A program made the translations under genes and the position numbers. The notes beneath the pieces are model-generated. The model ran no database searches and had not been told where the DNA came from. It saw nothing but the letters and a program-made list of their open reading frames with translations. Positions 1 through 9,769 of a DNA stretch of 64,000 nt are shown one piece after another; the first letter of the stretch is position 1, and each line of letters opens with the position of its first letter. This stretch comes from Vibrio sp. JC009 (GTDB lineage: Bacteria > Pseudomonadota > Gammaproteobacteria > Enterobacterales > Vibrionaceae): assembly GCF_029016485.1 (NCBI RefSeq), contig NZ_CP092106.1, forward strand, positions 558,001 to 622,000, written 5' to 3'.

Positions 1-356
1 TCGATACGGGTTGCGATATCTGAAAGCGAGTCTGTATCGGTATAAAATATCTTATATCCCAGATCTTTTAGCTGACTCAGGGCGTTACCTGAGCCGCCGG
101 ACTTCCAGGCAACAATCAGATCCGGGTTCAGGGCGATAATGCGCTCTATATTGATGCTGCTGTATGCCGCCACATGTTCCAGCCGCTTTGCCTCTTCAGG
201 GTAGTCACTGTGGACACTGGCTGCAATCATCTTACCGCCCAGGCCCGCAGCATAGGCGATTTCAGTGGAAGAGGGAGCCAGAGAAATAACACGCTCTATG
301 GCAAGTGAGTAGTCACTTACCAGTAAAAGGCAGGCTGAGATCAAAAGTGGTTTCAT
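1..356 (-). CDS. btuF: Vitamin B12 periplasmic binding protein (3' part cut by window edge)
   Basis: Reading leftward from the ATG at 354-356 gives a signal peptide (MKPLLISACLLLVSDYSLA) followed by IERVISLAPSSTEIAYAAG. This is the start of a helical-backbone metal/cobalamin binding protein of the BtuF type, which delivers B12 from the outer-membrane receptor BtuB to the BtuCD ABC importer. About 118 codons are visible, including the family-typical stretch NIERIIALNPDLIVAW; the rest lies beyond base 1. The start lies 7 bases after the stop of the cobalamin-biosynthesis-like gene, so the two are probably co-transcribed and B12-related. BtuF is preferred over a haem or siderophore binding protein because of this neighbour and the sequence, but the B12 specificity is inferred. 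Confidence 0.85.
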   Translation of the reverse strand, partial: MKPLLISACLLLVSDYSLAIERVISLAPSSTEIAYAAGLGGKMIAASVHSDYPEEAKRLEHVAAYSSINIERIIALNPDLIVAWKSGGSGNALSQLKDLGYKIFYTDTDSLSDIATRI

Positions 357-363
357 TGCTTAA

Positions 364-1317
364 TCAGACACCCTGATTAACGGCAAACATAACCATGCTC
401 TGCAAAACCAGCCATACGCAGATCCGCCAGGCAAGCAGTCGCTGAACCTGAGAAAAGTGAATAGCAGCCGGAGCAATCCGGCCACCTATTTTAGGGCGGA
501 TGGTTTTCTTGCCAGAGTAGATTGCCGGACCACCCAACGAGAGCTCCAGTTTGCTGCCTACTGAGGCCAGTAGCCATGCGGGGCCAGGGGTAGGCCAGGT
601 TTTACCCTGTTCAATCATTTGGCTGAATACGCGGGAAGCGCTCTTACCTGTTGCAATAAAAATACTGAACAGTCGTAGCGGGATAAAATCGAGCATTGCC
701 AGCATCCGGATTGCGGGAATGCCAAATGGCAAAAACTCGTTCCGGCTCGGAGACCAGGCGCGAGCAAGCTCCTGGATCAGACGGTAAGTAAAGGCGCCGA
801 TTCCTCCGGTCAGTGCATACCAGAAAAGGACTGAGATAACGTTTCTGCCGTAACCAATAATGATGGTTTCAACACCGGCCTTGCCAAGTCCCAGAGGTGA
901 CAGGGTTGAGGTTTCTCGGTTAAGAAGCGGTTCAAGCAGGCTTCTGGCCAGCTTTTTATCTTCCTTTGCCAGAGCACCGGCCAGACCGTTTGCCAGCTTT
1001 TCATAGTTTCGCCAGTCCAGAGCCAGCAGAAGCAGAGCCAGTTCGTAAAACTGTGGCTGCCAGACCAGTGGCTTTAAGGCTAAAAGCACAGCAAGCGCAG
1101 GCAGGGTCATTAACAGCCAGGCAAGTGTTCCGGAGATAATGCTTTGGGAGTAACTCTGATTGGTGTTCACCTTCTCTGCAAGAATCCTTGCAAAGGCCCG
1201 CCACAGAGTGGCAGGGTGCCCCGATACAGGAATGGGCAGGATCAGGTGAAACAGTAGCGCGCCCCACAAGACCAGCAGGGCACCATTGCTGTATAACTGT
1301 TCGAACACTTGCTGCAT
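364..1317 (-). CDS. cbiB: Cobalamin biosynthesis family protein (CbiB/CobD-like)
   Basis: This 317-residue integral membrane protein has several hydrophobic segments (about residues 13-30, 60-100, 150-180 and the C-terminus). It shows the CbiB/CobD family pattern, including GYGRNVISVLFWYALTGGIGAFTYR... and a late GGPAIYSGKKTIRPKIGG segment. True CbiB joins an aminopropanol arm to cobyric acid. Vibrios usually salvage rather than make cobinamide de novo, so a role in salvage or a divergent function is possible. It lies 8 bases downstream of mtnN and 7 bases upstream of btuF, giving an mtnN-cbiB-btuF operon. Family membership is fairly certain; the reaction is inferred. Confidence 0.8.
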   Translation of the reverse strand: MQQVFEQLYSNGALLVLWGALLFHLILPIPVSGHPATLWRAFARILAEKVNTNQSYSQSIISGTLAWLLMTLPALAVLLALKPLVWQPQFYELALLLLALDWRNYEKLANGLAGALAKEDKKLARSLLEPLLNRETSTLSPLGLGKAGVETIIIGYGRNVISVLFWYALTGGIGAFTYRLIQELARAWSPSRNEFLPFGIPAIRMLAMLDFIPLRLFSIFIATGKSASRVFSQMIEQGKTWPTPGPAWLLASVGSKLELSLGGPAIYSGKKTIRPKIGGRIAPAAIHFSQVQRLLAWRICVWLVLQSMVMFAVNQGV

Positions 1318-1325
1318 TGTTACTC

Positions 1326-2021
1326 TTACTTCAGAAGGTCTACCATCTTGATAACCATTTCTGAAGAGCTCTTCGCTGCCAGCGGCAGGAACTCTTCAAA
1401 GCTCATTGGTGACTCTTTGTCTGCCACATCAGAGATTGCACGTACCACAACAAAAGGTACCTTAAACTGGTGACAGGTTTGTGCGATAGCAGATGCTTCC
1501 ATCTCTACTGCAATAACCGACGGGAAGTTTTCACGGATAAATTTCTGTTTCTCTTCTGTGCAGACAAAGGTGTCGCCGGTACAAATCAGACCGCGAACCG
1601 CATGCTTGTCTTCCATCTGCTCCAGTGCTTTTTCCGCGATATCCATCAGCTTTTCATCCGCAAGAAACGCAGCCGGCTGGCTTGCCATCTGACCAATCTC
1701 GTAACCAAATGCAGTTACATCAGCGTCGTGATGGCGAACTTCAGTGGAAATAACCACATCACCAAGATTCAGAGAAGGGTCAAAACCACCTGCTGAGCCA
1801 GTGTTGATGATCACATCCGGTGCATACTGATCCAGAAGAATAGTCGTACCAACCGCCGCAGCTACTTTACCGATACCGGACTGAAGAAGCACGACGTCGA
1901 CACCGTTAAGCTGGCCCTGATAAAAAGTGCAGCCGCCTTTAGTTAATTCTTCGCAGTCAGAGATAGCCGCTTTAAGGATAGCGACCTCTTGTTCCATTGC
2001 ACCAATAATGCCGATTTTCAT
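1326..2021 (-). CDS. mtnN: 5'-methylthioadenosine/S-adenosylhomocysteine nucleosidase
   Basis: MtnN (Pfs) hydrolyses methylthioadenosine, S-adenosylhomocysteine and 5'-deoxyadenosine. It recycles SAM by-products and supplies the ribosylhomocysteine used for autoinducer-2. The 231-residue protein starts [13 protein letters not shown]. The catalytic glutamates are visible (Glu12 and the one in [12 protein letters not shown]), as is the catalytic aspartate in RAISDVAD. The ATG at 2019-2021 was chosen because the protein then has the normal family length; an upstream in-frame TTG adds 54 unrelated residues. It heads an mtnN-cbiB-btuF transcription unit. Confidence 0.97.
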   Translation of the reverse strand: MKIGIIGAMEQEVAILKAAISDCEELTKGGCTFYQGQLNGVDVVLLQSGIGKVAAAVGTTILLDQYAPDVIINTGSAGGFDPSLNLGDVVISTEVRHHDADVTAFGYEIGQMASQPAAFLADEKLMDIAEKALEQMEDKHAVRGLICTGDTFVCTEEKQKFIRENFPSVIAVEMEASAIAQTCHQFKVPFVVVRAISDVADKESPMSFEEFLPLAAKSSSEMVIKMVDLLK

Positions 2022-2152
2022 AGTGTTACTCTTCAGTTTTAGGTTGTAATCGGCAAATTGTAGCACAACGAAGTATGCAGGCTCACTAGTGAAATATGAA
2101 AATACATAGGAGCAGGCTTTTGGCGGCCAGCGGCCAGCTACCTGGCAGGGCA

Positions 2153-2187
2153 CAAAAAAGGCCAGCCTCTGGGGGCTGGCCAAAAAT
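2153..2187 (-). terminator. Intrinsic terminator of gltBD
   Basis: Read on the minus strand there is a strong GC-rich stem (GGCCAGCC pairing with GGCTGGCC) followed by six T residues. It lies 46 bases after the gltD stop and before mtnN, so it should end the gltBD transcript. Confidence 0.85.
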
Positions 2188-2232
2188 AAAGTTTGGAAGG
2201 AAACTTTATTTGTCTCTGAAGCAAAGCATCAG

Positions 2233-3705
2233 TTATGAGTTTGATAACATTGCTGAATCTGCTTTTGCTTCCAGATTTGTGTTACCCATCAGGAACTCGT
2301 CCACTGCGCGGGCACATTCACGGCCTTCGTTGATACAGCGAACAACAAGAGACTGACCTGTGCGCATATCGCCTGCAGCGAAAACACCCTTCTGGTTTGT
2401 AGCAAAGCCTTCAGTTGCCACGTTACCGCGCTCATCCAGCTTGATATCAAGCTGAGCAAGAACGCCGGTTGGTTCCGGATGCAGGAAGCCCATTGCAAGG
2501 AACGCCATATCACAAGGGATAACACGCTCGCTGCCCTGAATTTCACAGAAGTTTGGACGAACACCAGGAGCGGCATCTTCCCACTCGATGTCTGCAACAC
2601 GAACACCTGTCAGGTTGCCGTTTTCATCACCGACAAACTCTTTGGTCAGAATGTTCCAGTGACGCTCACAACCCTCTTCGTGAGAAGTGGAGGTGCGAAG
2701 AATCATTGGATACTCAGGCCATGGCATGTTTTCAGTACGCTTCTCTGGTGGCATCGGCATGATTTCCACCTGAGTGATGCTCTCAGCACCGTGACGGTTA
2801 GAAGTACCAACACAGTCAGAGCCTGTATCACCACCACCGATAACAACCACTTTCTTGCCCTTAGCGTGGATCTCTTCAGTTTTAAGGTCCATGTTGTTGG
2901 CACGGCGGTTGTTCTGAGCAAGGAATTCCATTGCGAAATGAACGCCCTTGAACTGACGGCCTTCTACAGGAAGATCGCGTGGCACGGTTGAACCACCAGT
3001 CAGAAGAACGGCATCGAACTCCTGACGCAGCTGTTGTGCATTGATATCAACACCGATATGAGCATTGGTTTCAAATACGATACCCGCTTCTTCCATAAGA
3101 TTAACTTTACGGTCAATCACATCCATGCCCAGCTTAAAGTCAGGGATACCGAAACGCAGCAGACCACCAACCTTTTCATCACGCTCGTAAACAGTGACGC
3201 AGTGACCTGCGCTGTTTAGCTGCTCAGCAGCGGCCAGGCCAGCAGGGCCTGAGCCGATAATAGCGACAGTTTTACCTGTGCGGCTACGCGGTTTTTTAGG
3301 TTTAGCGTACCCTTCACGGTACGCTGTTTCCACGATAGTTTTTTCGATATTACAGATAGTGATTGGGTCCTGGTTAATGCCCAGGACACAAGCGCTCTCA
3401 CATGGCGCCGGGCAGACACGACCGGTAAATTCCGGGAAGTTGTTTGTGCTGCTCAGGATATTCCATGCTTCTTCCCAGCTGTCACGATACACCGCATCGT
3501 TGAATTCAGGGATGATGTTACCGATTGGGCAGCCGTTATGACAGAACGGCACACCACAGTCCATACAGCGAGAAGCCTGAGTATTGATCTTTTCGCCAAA
3601 CTCCTCGTTTAGTACGAACTCTTTGTTGTTTTGAATACGAACACTCGGGTCGATCTTCTTAGGCAGTTCACGACCGTGCTCCAAAAATCCAGTAGGCTTA
3701 CCCAT
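2233..3705 (-). CDS. gltD: Glutamate synthase (NADPH) small subunit
   Basis: GltD is the 490-residue beta subunit of NADPH glutamate synthase. It takes electrons from NADPH through FAD and 4Fe-4S clusters and passes them to GltB for making glutamate from glutamine and 2-oxoglutarate. The N-terminal cysteine clusters are visible (CMDCGVPFCHNGCPIGN near residue 47 and CPAPCESAC). A first Rossmann motif GSGPAGLAAAEQL and a second GGGDTGSDCVG are present for FAD and NADPH. Its ATG overlaps the gltB stop by one base (TAATG), which indicates translational coupling. Confidence 0.97.
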   Translation of the reverse strand: MGKPTGFLEHGRELPKKIDPSVRIQNNKEFVLNEEFGEKINTQASRCMDCGVPFCHNGCPIGNIIPEFNDAVYRDSWEEAWNILSSTNNFPEFTGRVCPAPCESACVLGINQDPITICNIEKTIVETAYREGYAKPKKPRSRTGKTVAIIGSGPAGLAAAEQLNSAGHCVTVYERDEKVGGLLRFGIPDFKLGMDVIDRKVNLMEEAGIVFETNAHIGVDINAQQLRQEFDAVLLTGGSTVPRDLPVEGRQFKGVHFAMEFLAQNNRRANNMDLKTEEIHAKGKKVVVIGGGDTGSDCVGTSNRHGAESITQVEIMPMPPEKRTENMPWPEYPMILRTSTSHEEGCERHWNILTKEFVGDENGNLTGVRVADIEWEDAAPGVRPNFCEIQGSERVIPCDMAFLAMGFLHPEPTGVLAQLDIKLDERGNVATEGFATNQKGVFAAGDMRTGQSLVVRCINEGRECARAVDEFLMGNTNLEAKADSAMLSNS

Positions 3706-6700
3706 TATACTGTCTCCACTTCTTCCTTGTTCGCAGCTTCCGCTTTACGCTTCTGAAGAACCGCTTTGTAATCACGCGGCATTACCTTAACCATTTGAGC
3801 AAGGTTAGCTTCAAAGTCGTCCAGGAACGCTTTTGCAACTGTACTTCCGGTGAGTTCGACGTGCTTAGTCAGCATATCGCGTAGCAGATCTTGGTCTTCC
3901 TGCTCCAGTGGATCCAGGTCAACAAGTTCAGGGTTAAGCTTAGTGGCTTCGAAGTCACCCGCTTTATCCCAAACGTATGCCACACCACCACTCATACCTG
4001 CAGCGAAGTTACGGCCGGTTGAGCCAAGGATTACAGCTACACCACCAGTCATGTATTCACAACCGTGGTCACCCACACCTTCTACAACAACCTTCGCACC
4101 TGAGTTACGTACACAGAAACGCTCACCGGCAAGACCACGGATGTAGGACTCACCAGAGGTTGCACCGTAGAAACATACGTTACCAACAACGATGTTATCT
4201 TCCGGAACAATTGTTGATGAAGAGTCAGGGTAAAGTACAAGCGTACCGCCTGACAGGCCTTTACCCCAGTAGTCGTTCGCATTACCTTCAACTTCGAACT
4301 TCACGCCCTTAGCAAGGAAAGCACCGAATGACTGACCGGCAGAACCTGTGAACTTAACGTTCATTGGCTGAGGCAGACCTTTGTCTTTGTATACTTTCGA
4401 AATTTCATTCGACAGCATAGTACCTGTACTACGGTCGGTGTTGATGATTGGCAATTCACCGTTAACTTCTTCACCTTTCTCAAGAGCAGGCTGTGCCATC
4501 TTGATTAGCTTACGGTCCACAACTTCTTCAAGCATGTGGTTCTGCTGGATCTGCTGGTATTCGCCATCCGCTTCACGAGCTGGCTCGATAAACAGTACCG
4601 GAGACAGGTCAAGGTTTGTGTATTTCCAGTGTTTCACATCTTCACGAACTTTCAGTTTGTGAGACTGACCCACCATTTCATCGATAGTACGGAAACCAAG
4701 TTCAGCCATGATTTCACGCAGACCTTCAGTCATGTAGTTGAAGAAGGTGATGATGTCTTCTACGCGGCCGTCGAAACGCTCACGCAGAGTCTTGTTCTGT
4801 GTTGCGATACCAACAGGACAGGTGTTGTTGTGACACTTACGCATCATGATACAACCTTCAACAACCAGTGCCGCTGTTGCAATACCCCACTCTTCAGCAC
4901 CAAGCAGTGTTGCAACTGCAAGGTCGCGAGGTGTCTTCATCTGACCGTCAGTCTGAACTACGATACGGTTACGCAGACCGTTTTTCAGAAGTGTCTGGTG
5001 AGTTTCAGCCAGACCCAGTTCCCAAGGAAGACCGGTGTGGCGGATAGATGAAATTGGTGATGCGCCTGTACCGCCGTCGAAACCTGCGATAAGTACAACG
5101 TCAGCTTTTGCTTTAGCAACACCTGATGCGATAGTACCAACACCCGCTTCTGATACCAGCTTAACGTTTACACGGCCTGCGCGGTTTGCGTTCTTCAGGT
5201 CGTAGATTAGCTGAGCCAGATCCTCGATAGAGTAGATATCGTGGTGTGGCGGTGGAGAAATCAGACCTACGCCAGGAGTCGAGTGACGAGTCGCACCTAC
5301 GATTTCGTCTACCTTGTGTCCCGGTAGCTGACCACCTTCACCAGGCTTCGCGCCCTGTGCCATCTTGATCTGAACTTCATCAGAGTTGGTCAGGTAATAA
5401 GAGGTTACACCGAAACGGCCCGATGCTACCTGCTTGATAGCAGAGCGTTCCCAGTCACCGTTCTCTTTCTTCTCGAAGCGAGCCGGGTTTTCACCACCTT
5501 CACCTGAGTTAGATTTCGCGCCGATGCGGTTCATCGCGATAGCAAGCGTTGTGTGTGCCTCGTGAGAGATTGAGCCGTAACTCATAGCACCCGTTGCAAA
5601 ACGCTTCAGGATGTTTTCAGCCGGTTCAACTTCTTCCAGAGGGATTGAGCCTGACGGATTCTTAATAAAGTCAAGCTGGCTACGCAGTGTTGCTGCATCA
5701 TCGCCCTGACTGTCAACAGTAGCAGCATATTTCTTGAACTGCTCATAGTCTTTGTTACGGGTAGACTTCTGTAGCAGAGAAATCGTTTCAGGGTTAAACA
5801 GGTGTTTTTCACCACGCTGTTTCCACTGATAGATACCGCCCACATCCAGCATCTGAACCGGGATCTCGCGAGACGGGAAGCCGATACGGTGACGGATAAG
5901 CACTTCTTTTGCGATATCGTCGATAGTCATACCCTGGATACGGGAAACCGTACCAGTGAAGTATTTGTCCACAACAGACTTGCTGATACCCAGAGCTTCA
6001 AAGATCTGAGCGCCGTGGTAAGACTGAAGTGTAGAGATACCCATCTTAGAGAAGATCTTAAGCAGGCCGGCGTTGATACCTTTACGGTAGTTGTCGAACA
6101 ACTCGCTTGGCGTTGCTTCAGGATCCAGTTTCTTCTTGTTCTGAAGATCAACAATGGTCTCTTTGATCAGGTATGGGTTAACTGCGTTTGCACCGTAACC
6201 AACCAGAGTGGCAAAGTGGTGCGTTTCACGTGCGTCACCGGTTTCAATGACGATGTCACACTTAGCACGCAGACCTTTACGGATCAGGTGGTGATGTACC
6301 GCACCAACCGCCAGCATTGCCGGAATGGCAGCGTGGTTTGAGTTGATGTTACGGTCAGTCAGAAGAATGATTGAGTAGCCATCGACTACGGCATCTTCAG
6401 CGTACTGGCAAACACGCTTAAGTGCGCGTTGCAGCTTGCCTTCGTCATCACTTGCGCGGAAGGTGATATCCAGAGATTTCGCCTGCAGGTGCTCGTTATC
6501 GATAGCACGCAGTTTTTCAAGCTCTGAGTTAGACAGCACAGGAGAAGAAAGCTCAACTTTCTGACAGTGTTCCGGAGACTCAGCAAGAAGGTTCTGATCC
6601 TTACCAAGGTAAGTGTTCAGAGACATAACCATACGCTCACGAATCGGGTCGATAGGCGGGTTGGTTACCTGAGCAAACAGCTGCTTAAAGTAGTTAGAAA

Positions 6701-8249
6701 GATGCTGAGACTGGTGAGAAAGAACCGCAAGCGGCCAGTCAGCACCCATAGCACCCAGAGGTTCTTTACCGTCACGAGCCATAGGAACGATGATCTCGTT
6801 CACTTCTTCTGAAGTAATACCGAATGCCTGCTGTGTATGTAGCAGACGCTCAGCAGAAGGCTGATGGTGCATGTTGTCCGCTTCAGGAAGCTGCTTCAGG
6901 CATAGCAGGTTATCTTTAACCCACTGCTGGTATGGCTGAGCTGATGCGATACCGTCTTTTACTTCTTCATCAGAAATAATGCGGCCCTGCTCAAGGTCAG
7001 CAACAAAGATACGGCCTGGCTGCAGACGACCATGGAAGTCTACATTTTCAGGTTCGATTTCAACAACACCGGTTTCAGATGCCATAACAAGGAAGTCGTC
7101 TTTAGTCACTGTGTAACGTGAAGGACGAAGACCGTTACGGTCAAGTGTTGCACCTACCTGAACACCGTCGGTGAAACAAACTGATGCAGGGCCATCCCAT
7201 GGTTCCATTACGTTCGCGTGGTACTGGTAGAACGCACGACGGGTTGGATCCATGTTTTTGTTTTCCTGCCATGCTTCAGGAATCATCATCATCAGCGCGT
7301 GTGGCAGGCTGCGACCGGAAAGAACCAGGAGCTCAAGTGCCATATCGAAGTTAGATGAATCCGAGCTGCCTTCCTGACAGATAGGCAGAAGCATGTCGAT
7401 TTCAGTCTGAGTAAATAGCTCTGACTCAAGAATCGCTTCACGTGCCTTCATCCAGTTCAGGTTACCGCGAACTGTGTTGATTTCACCGTTGTGCGCGATG
7501 TAACGGAAAGGCTGTGCCAGACGCCACTTAGGGAATGTATTGGTTGAGAAGCGAGAGTGTACCAGAGCAAGTGCAGTTACCATTGTCGGGTTCTGCAGAT
7601 CCAGGAAGTACTGTGGTACCTGTTCTGTGGTTAGCTGACCTTTATATACGATAGTCTTGTAAGACATAGAGTTGATATAGAAGTCATCACCGATGTTGGA
7701 AACACTTTCCAGACAAACGCGAACCGTGTAGTTACGCAGAACGTAAAGTTTGCGCTCAAGCTCTTCCGGCGTTGTGCCCGGACCACCGGAAACAAATACG
7801 TGCTCAAACTGAGGCTCAGTGCTTAGCGGGTCAGCGCCAATCATTGAGTTGTCAGTTGGCAGTACGCGGTAGCCAAGGATTTCAAGATCCAGACGGCGAG
7901 CGTTACGTTCTAAAATGTCACGACACTGCTGTCGTTTGTGTTCGTCTTTAGGGAAAAGTACAACACCAACGCCATACTTTTCAAAAGAAGGTAGCTTAAT
8001 ACCAAGCTTTACCGTCTCTTCTAACAGAAACTCATGAGGTTTTTGTAAAAGGATACCTGCACCATCACCGCTGCTAGGGTCACAACCCTGACCGCCACGG
8101 TGTTCCATACGTGCAAGCATATCCAGTGCTTGTGTTACGACTTCATGAGATTTACGGTTTTTTAAGTGAGCAACAAAACCGATACCACAAGCGTCGTGCT
8201 CCAGTTCCGGAGTATACAGACCTTGTGCTTTCTGCTCTCTATCTACCAT
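3705..8249 (-). CDS. gltB: Glutamate synthase (NADPH) large subunit
   Basis: GltB, 1514 residues, is the alpha subunit of glutamate synthase. It is made as a precursor: residues 1-20 form a short propeptide and Cys21 (in EHDACGIGF) becomes the N-terminal nucleophile of the class II glutaminase domain. The FMN-binding synthase domain follows, with the 3Fe-4S cysteine pattern CIMMRKCHNNTCPVG, and then the C-terminal GXGXG-rich beta-helix (GGVAVILGSTGRNFAAGMSGG). The start at 8247-8249 has an AAGGA ribosome site at good spacing; an upstream in-frame start would only add 11 residues. It is the first gene of gltBD. Confidence 0.97.
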   Translation of the reverse strand: MVDREQKAQGLYTPELEHDACGIGFVAHLKNRKSHEVVTQALDMLARMEHRGGQGCDPSSGDGAGILLQKPHEFLLEETVKLGIKLPSFEKYGVGVVLFPKDEHKRQQCRDILERNARRLDLEILGYRVLPTDNSMIGADPLSTEPQFEHVFVSGGPGTTPEELERKLYVLRNYTVRVCLESVSNIGDDFYINSMSYKTIVYKGQLTTEQVPQYFLDLQNPTMVTALALVHSRFSTNTFPKWRLAQPFRYIAHNGEINTVRGNLNWMKAREAILESELFTQTEIDMLLPICQEGSSDSSNFDMALELLVLSGRSLPHALMMMIPEAWQENKNMDPTRRAFYQYHANVMEPWDGPASVCFTDGVQVGATLDRNGLRPSRYTVTKDDFLVMASETGVVEIEPENVDFHGRLQPGRIFVADLEQGRIISDEEVKDGIASAQPYQQWVKDNLLCLKQLPEADNMHHQPSAERLLHTQQAFGITSEEVNEIIVPMARDGKEPLGAMGADWPLAVLSHQSQHLSNYFKQLFAQVTNPPIDPIRERMVMSLNTYLGKDQNLLAESPEHCQKVELSSPVLSNSELEKLRAIDNEHLQAKSLDITFRASDDEGKLQRALKRVCQYAEDAVVDGYSIILLTDRNINSNHAAIPAMLAVGAVHHHLIRKGLRAKCDIVIETGDARETHHFATLVGYGANAVNPYLIKETIVDLQNKKKLDPEATPSELFDNYRKGINAGLLKIFSKMGISTLQSYHGAQIFEALGISKSVVDKYFTGTVSRIQGMTIDDIAKEVLIRHRIGFPSREIPVQMLDVGGIYQWKQRGEKHLFNPETISLLQKSTRNKDYEQFKKYAATVDSQGDDAATLRSQLDFIKNPSGSIPLEEVEPAENILKRFATGAMSYGSISHEAHTTLAIAMNRIGAKSNSGEGGENPARFEKKENGDWERSAIKQVASGRFGVTSYYLTNSDEVQIKMAQGAKPGEGGQLPGHKVDEIVGATRHSTPGVGLISPPPHHDIYSIEDLAQLIYDLKNANRAGRVNVKLVSEAGVGTIASGVAKAKADVVLIAGFDGGTGASPISSIRHTGLPWELGLAETHQTLLKNGLRNRIVVQTDGQMKTPRDLAVATLLGAEEWGIATAALVVEGCIMMRKCHNNTCPVGIATQNKTLRERFDGRVEDIITFFNYMTEGLREIMAELGFRTIDEMVGQSHKLKVREDVKHWKYTNLDLSPVLFIEPAREADGEYQQIQQNHMLEEVVDRKLIKMAQPALEKGEEVNGELPIINTDRSTGTMLSNEISKVYKDKGLPQPMNVKFTGSAGQSFGAFLAKGVKFEVEGNANDYWGKGLSGGTLVLYPDSSSTIVPEDNIVVGNVCFYGATSGESYIRGLAGERFCVRNSGAKVVVEGVGDHGCEYMTGGVAVILGSTGRNFAAGMSGGVAYVWDKAGDFEATKLNPELVDLDPLEQEDQDLLRDMLTKHVELTGSTVAKAFLDDFEANLAQMVKVMPRDYKAVLQKRKAEAANKEEVETV

Positions 8250-8762
8250 AGATACATCCTTCCAGTTAAATTTAAGGCGCAATCTGCCGAAGGCAACTCC
8301 GCCTTGTCCTTATATTTGTTAGAACTAGCCTGCCTGTAGTCTAGCGCAAGCCCGAATCCGTTCCGTCCTTCACAGGAAGTAGTTTGTGAAGAAAACATTT
8401 CCTTAGTGATATCCTTTGTTATTTATCCACTATCCAGTGGTTTATACAGGTGGGTGAGGATATTCACAGTTATTCCGCCAATAAAATCCTGCAGGTTACA
8501 ACCAGAGGCTTTTCGCGAACGTTCTGGTATCCTACATTTTTGCGTAGCTTAATTCCAATAAAAGTTGACATTGTGCAAATTTTTTTTAATAAGCTGATGA
8601 ATAACAAATAGATATATTAGCCTAAACACAGCTTAATCTTTCAGATTTAGTGCATTTTTATTATTTATTTATATAAAAGTTACTTAAGGCCTTATAATAG
8701 ACGGCCGATTTGACTGACACACTTGTCAGCAGAGTTACTATCTTCTCAGGTACCACGAAAGC
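8250..8762. promoter_or_regulatory. Divergent promoter region between gltB and yhcC
   Basis: This gap of about 510 bases has no convincing gene. It must hold the gltB promoter (minus strand) and the yhcC promoter (plus strand). On the plus strand there is a TTGACA at 8565-8570 with TAATAA 16 bases later, and a perfect TATAAT at 8693-8698 about 65 bases before yhcC. These are candidate promoter elements only. A small inverted repeat CCACT/AGTGG lies near 8430. No operator could be assigned. Confidence 0.45.
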
Positions 8763-9701
8763 ATGCAGTTACACGAACTAGTTAATACATTAGGACAGGA
8801 TTTACAAAGACGCTATGGTGAGAAAGTCCATAAGCTGACACTACACGGAGGTTTCAGCTGTCCTAACCGGGACGGAACTCTGGGTAGAGGCGGATGTACT
8901 TTCTGTAATGTCGCTTCTTTTTCTGATGAGCAGTCACAAATCAAAAGCATCCGTGAGCAGCTAACTGACCGTGCCGGAGAAGTGAACCGGGCGAAAAAGT
9001 ACCTGGCCTATTTTCAGGCTTATACCAGCACCTATGCAGAAGTTCAGACGCTGAAGTCCATGTACGAGCAGGCACTGGAAAGTGCCGATATTGTCGGCCT
9101 GTGTGTGGGCACGCGTCCGGACTGTGTGCCGGATGCGGTTTATGATTTGCTGTCAGGCTATGTTCAGCAGGGATATGAAATCTGGCTTGAGCTTGGTCTG
9201 CAGACGGCAAACAACGAAACTCTGAAGCGGATTAACCGTGGTCATGACTTTGAGTGCTATGCCGAGGCAACAAAAAAAGCCAGGGCTTTGGGCATTAAAG
9301 TCTGCACTCACCTTATTGTGGGTCTGCCGAAAGAGACCCGCGAAGACTATTTGGAAACCATGAGAAAGGTAATAGAAGTAGGGACCGACGGTATCAAGCT
9401 TCATCCTTTGCATATCGTTGAGGGCAGTACCATGGCAAAAGCCTGGAAAGCGGGCCGTCAGACGGCCTCTGAACTGGATGAATATGTCAGCGTTGCCACT
9501 GAGATGATTCGTATGACGCCGCCGGAAGTGGTCTTCCACCGGGTAACCGCATCAGCAAGAAAGCCGACTCTTCTGGCTCCTGAGTGGTGTGAGAATCGCT
9601 GGCTTGCTATGACGGATATTGGTAAGGCACTGGATAACTCGGGTCCGCAGGGCTCTTTAACAGGGCGGCCTTTCACATATACCAAACCAAAAGTTGACTA
9701 A
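8763..9701 (+). CDS. yhcC: TIGR01212-type radical SAM protein YhcC
   Basis: A 312-residue radical SAM family protein. The iron-sulfur cysteines lie in CPNRDGTLGRGGCTFC, a wider spacing than the classical CxxxCxxC but typical of this family. A GLQT-type barrel strand (ELGLQTANNETLKRINRGHD) and an HLIVGLPKETREDY motif follow. It is found near gltBD in enterobacteria and vibrios. The substrate is not known to me; an RNA-modifying or metabolic role would be a guess. It is the first gene of a plus-strand run leading to arcB. Confidence 0.85.
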   Translation: MQLHELVNTLGQDLQRRYGEKVHKLTLHGGFSCPNRDGTLGRGGCTFCNVASFSDEQSQIKSIREQLTDRAGEVNRAKKYLAYFQAYTSTYAEVQTLKSMYEQALESADIVGLCVGTRPDCVPDAVYDLLSGYVQQGYEIWLELGLQTANNETLKRINRGHDFECYAEATKKARALGIKVCTHLIVGLPKETREDYLETMRKVIEVGTDGIKLHPLHIVEGSTMAKAWKAGRQTASELDEYVSVATEMIRMTPPEVVFHRVTASARKPTLLAPEWCENRWLAMTDIGKALDNSGPQGSLTGRPFTYTKPKVD

Positions 9702-9769
9702 AAAGAAAAAGAGCATAGATTGTACGCCTTAGTTATATTTAGCGCAGTTAAATAATGAGTTAAGCCGAT

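Noticed and set aside
2022..2183. 54-residue N-terminal extension of mtnN
   Set aside because: Begins at a TTG, overlaps the intergenic and terminator region, and is not related to any known MtnN N-terminus.
2479..2991. 170-codon plus-strand frame inside gltD
   Set aside because: Antisense shadow of gltD, which has all its motifs intact.
4536..6341. Long open frames of 171 and 179 codons on the plus strand inside gltB
   Set aside because: They are antisense to the well-conserved gltB coding sequence, have no ribosome sites and no recognisable protein sequence.
8423..8431. DnaA box TTATCCACT as part of an origin
   Set aside because: Only one good match, no cluster, no AT-rich unwinding element arrangement and no dnaA/gidA neighbours.
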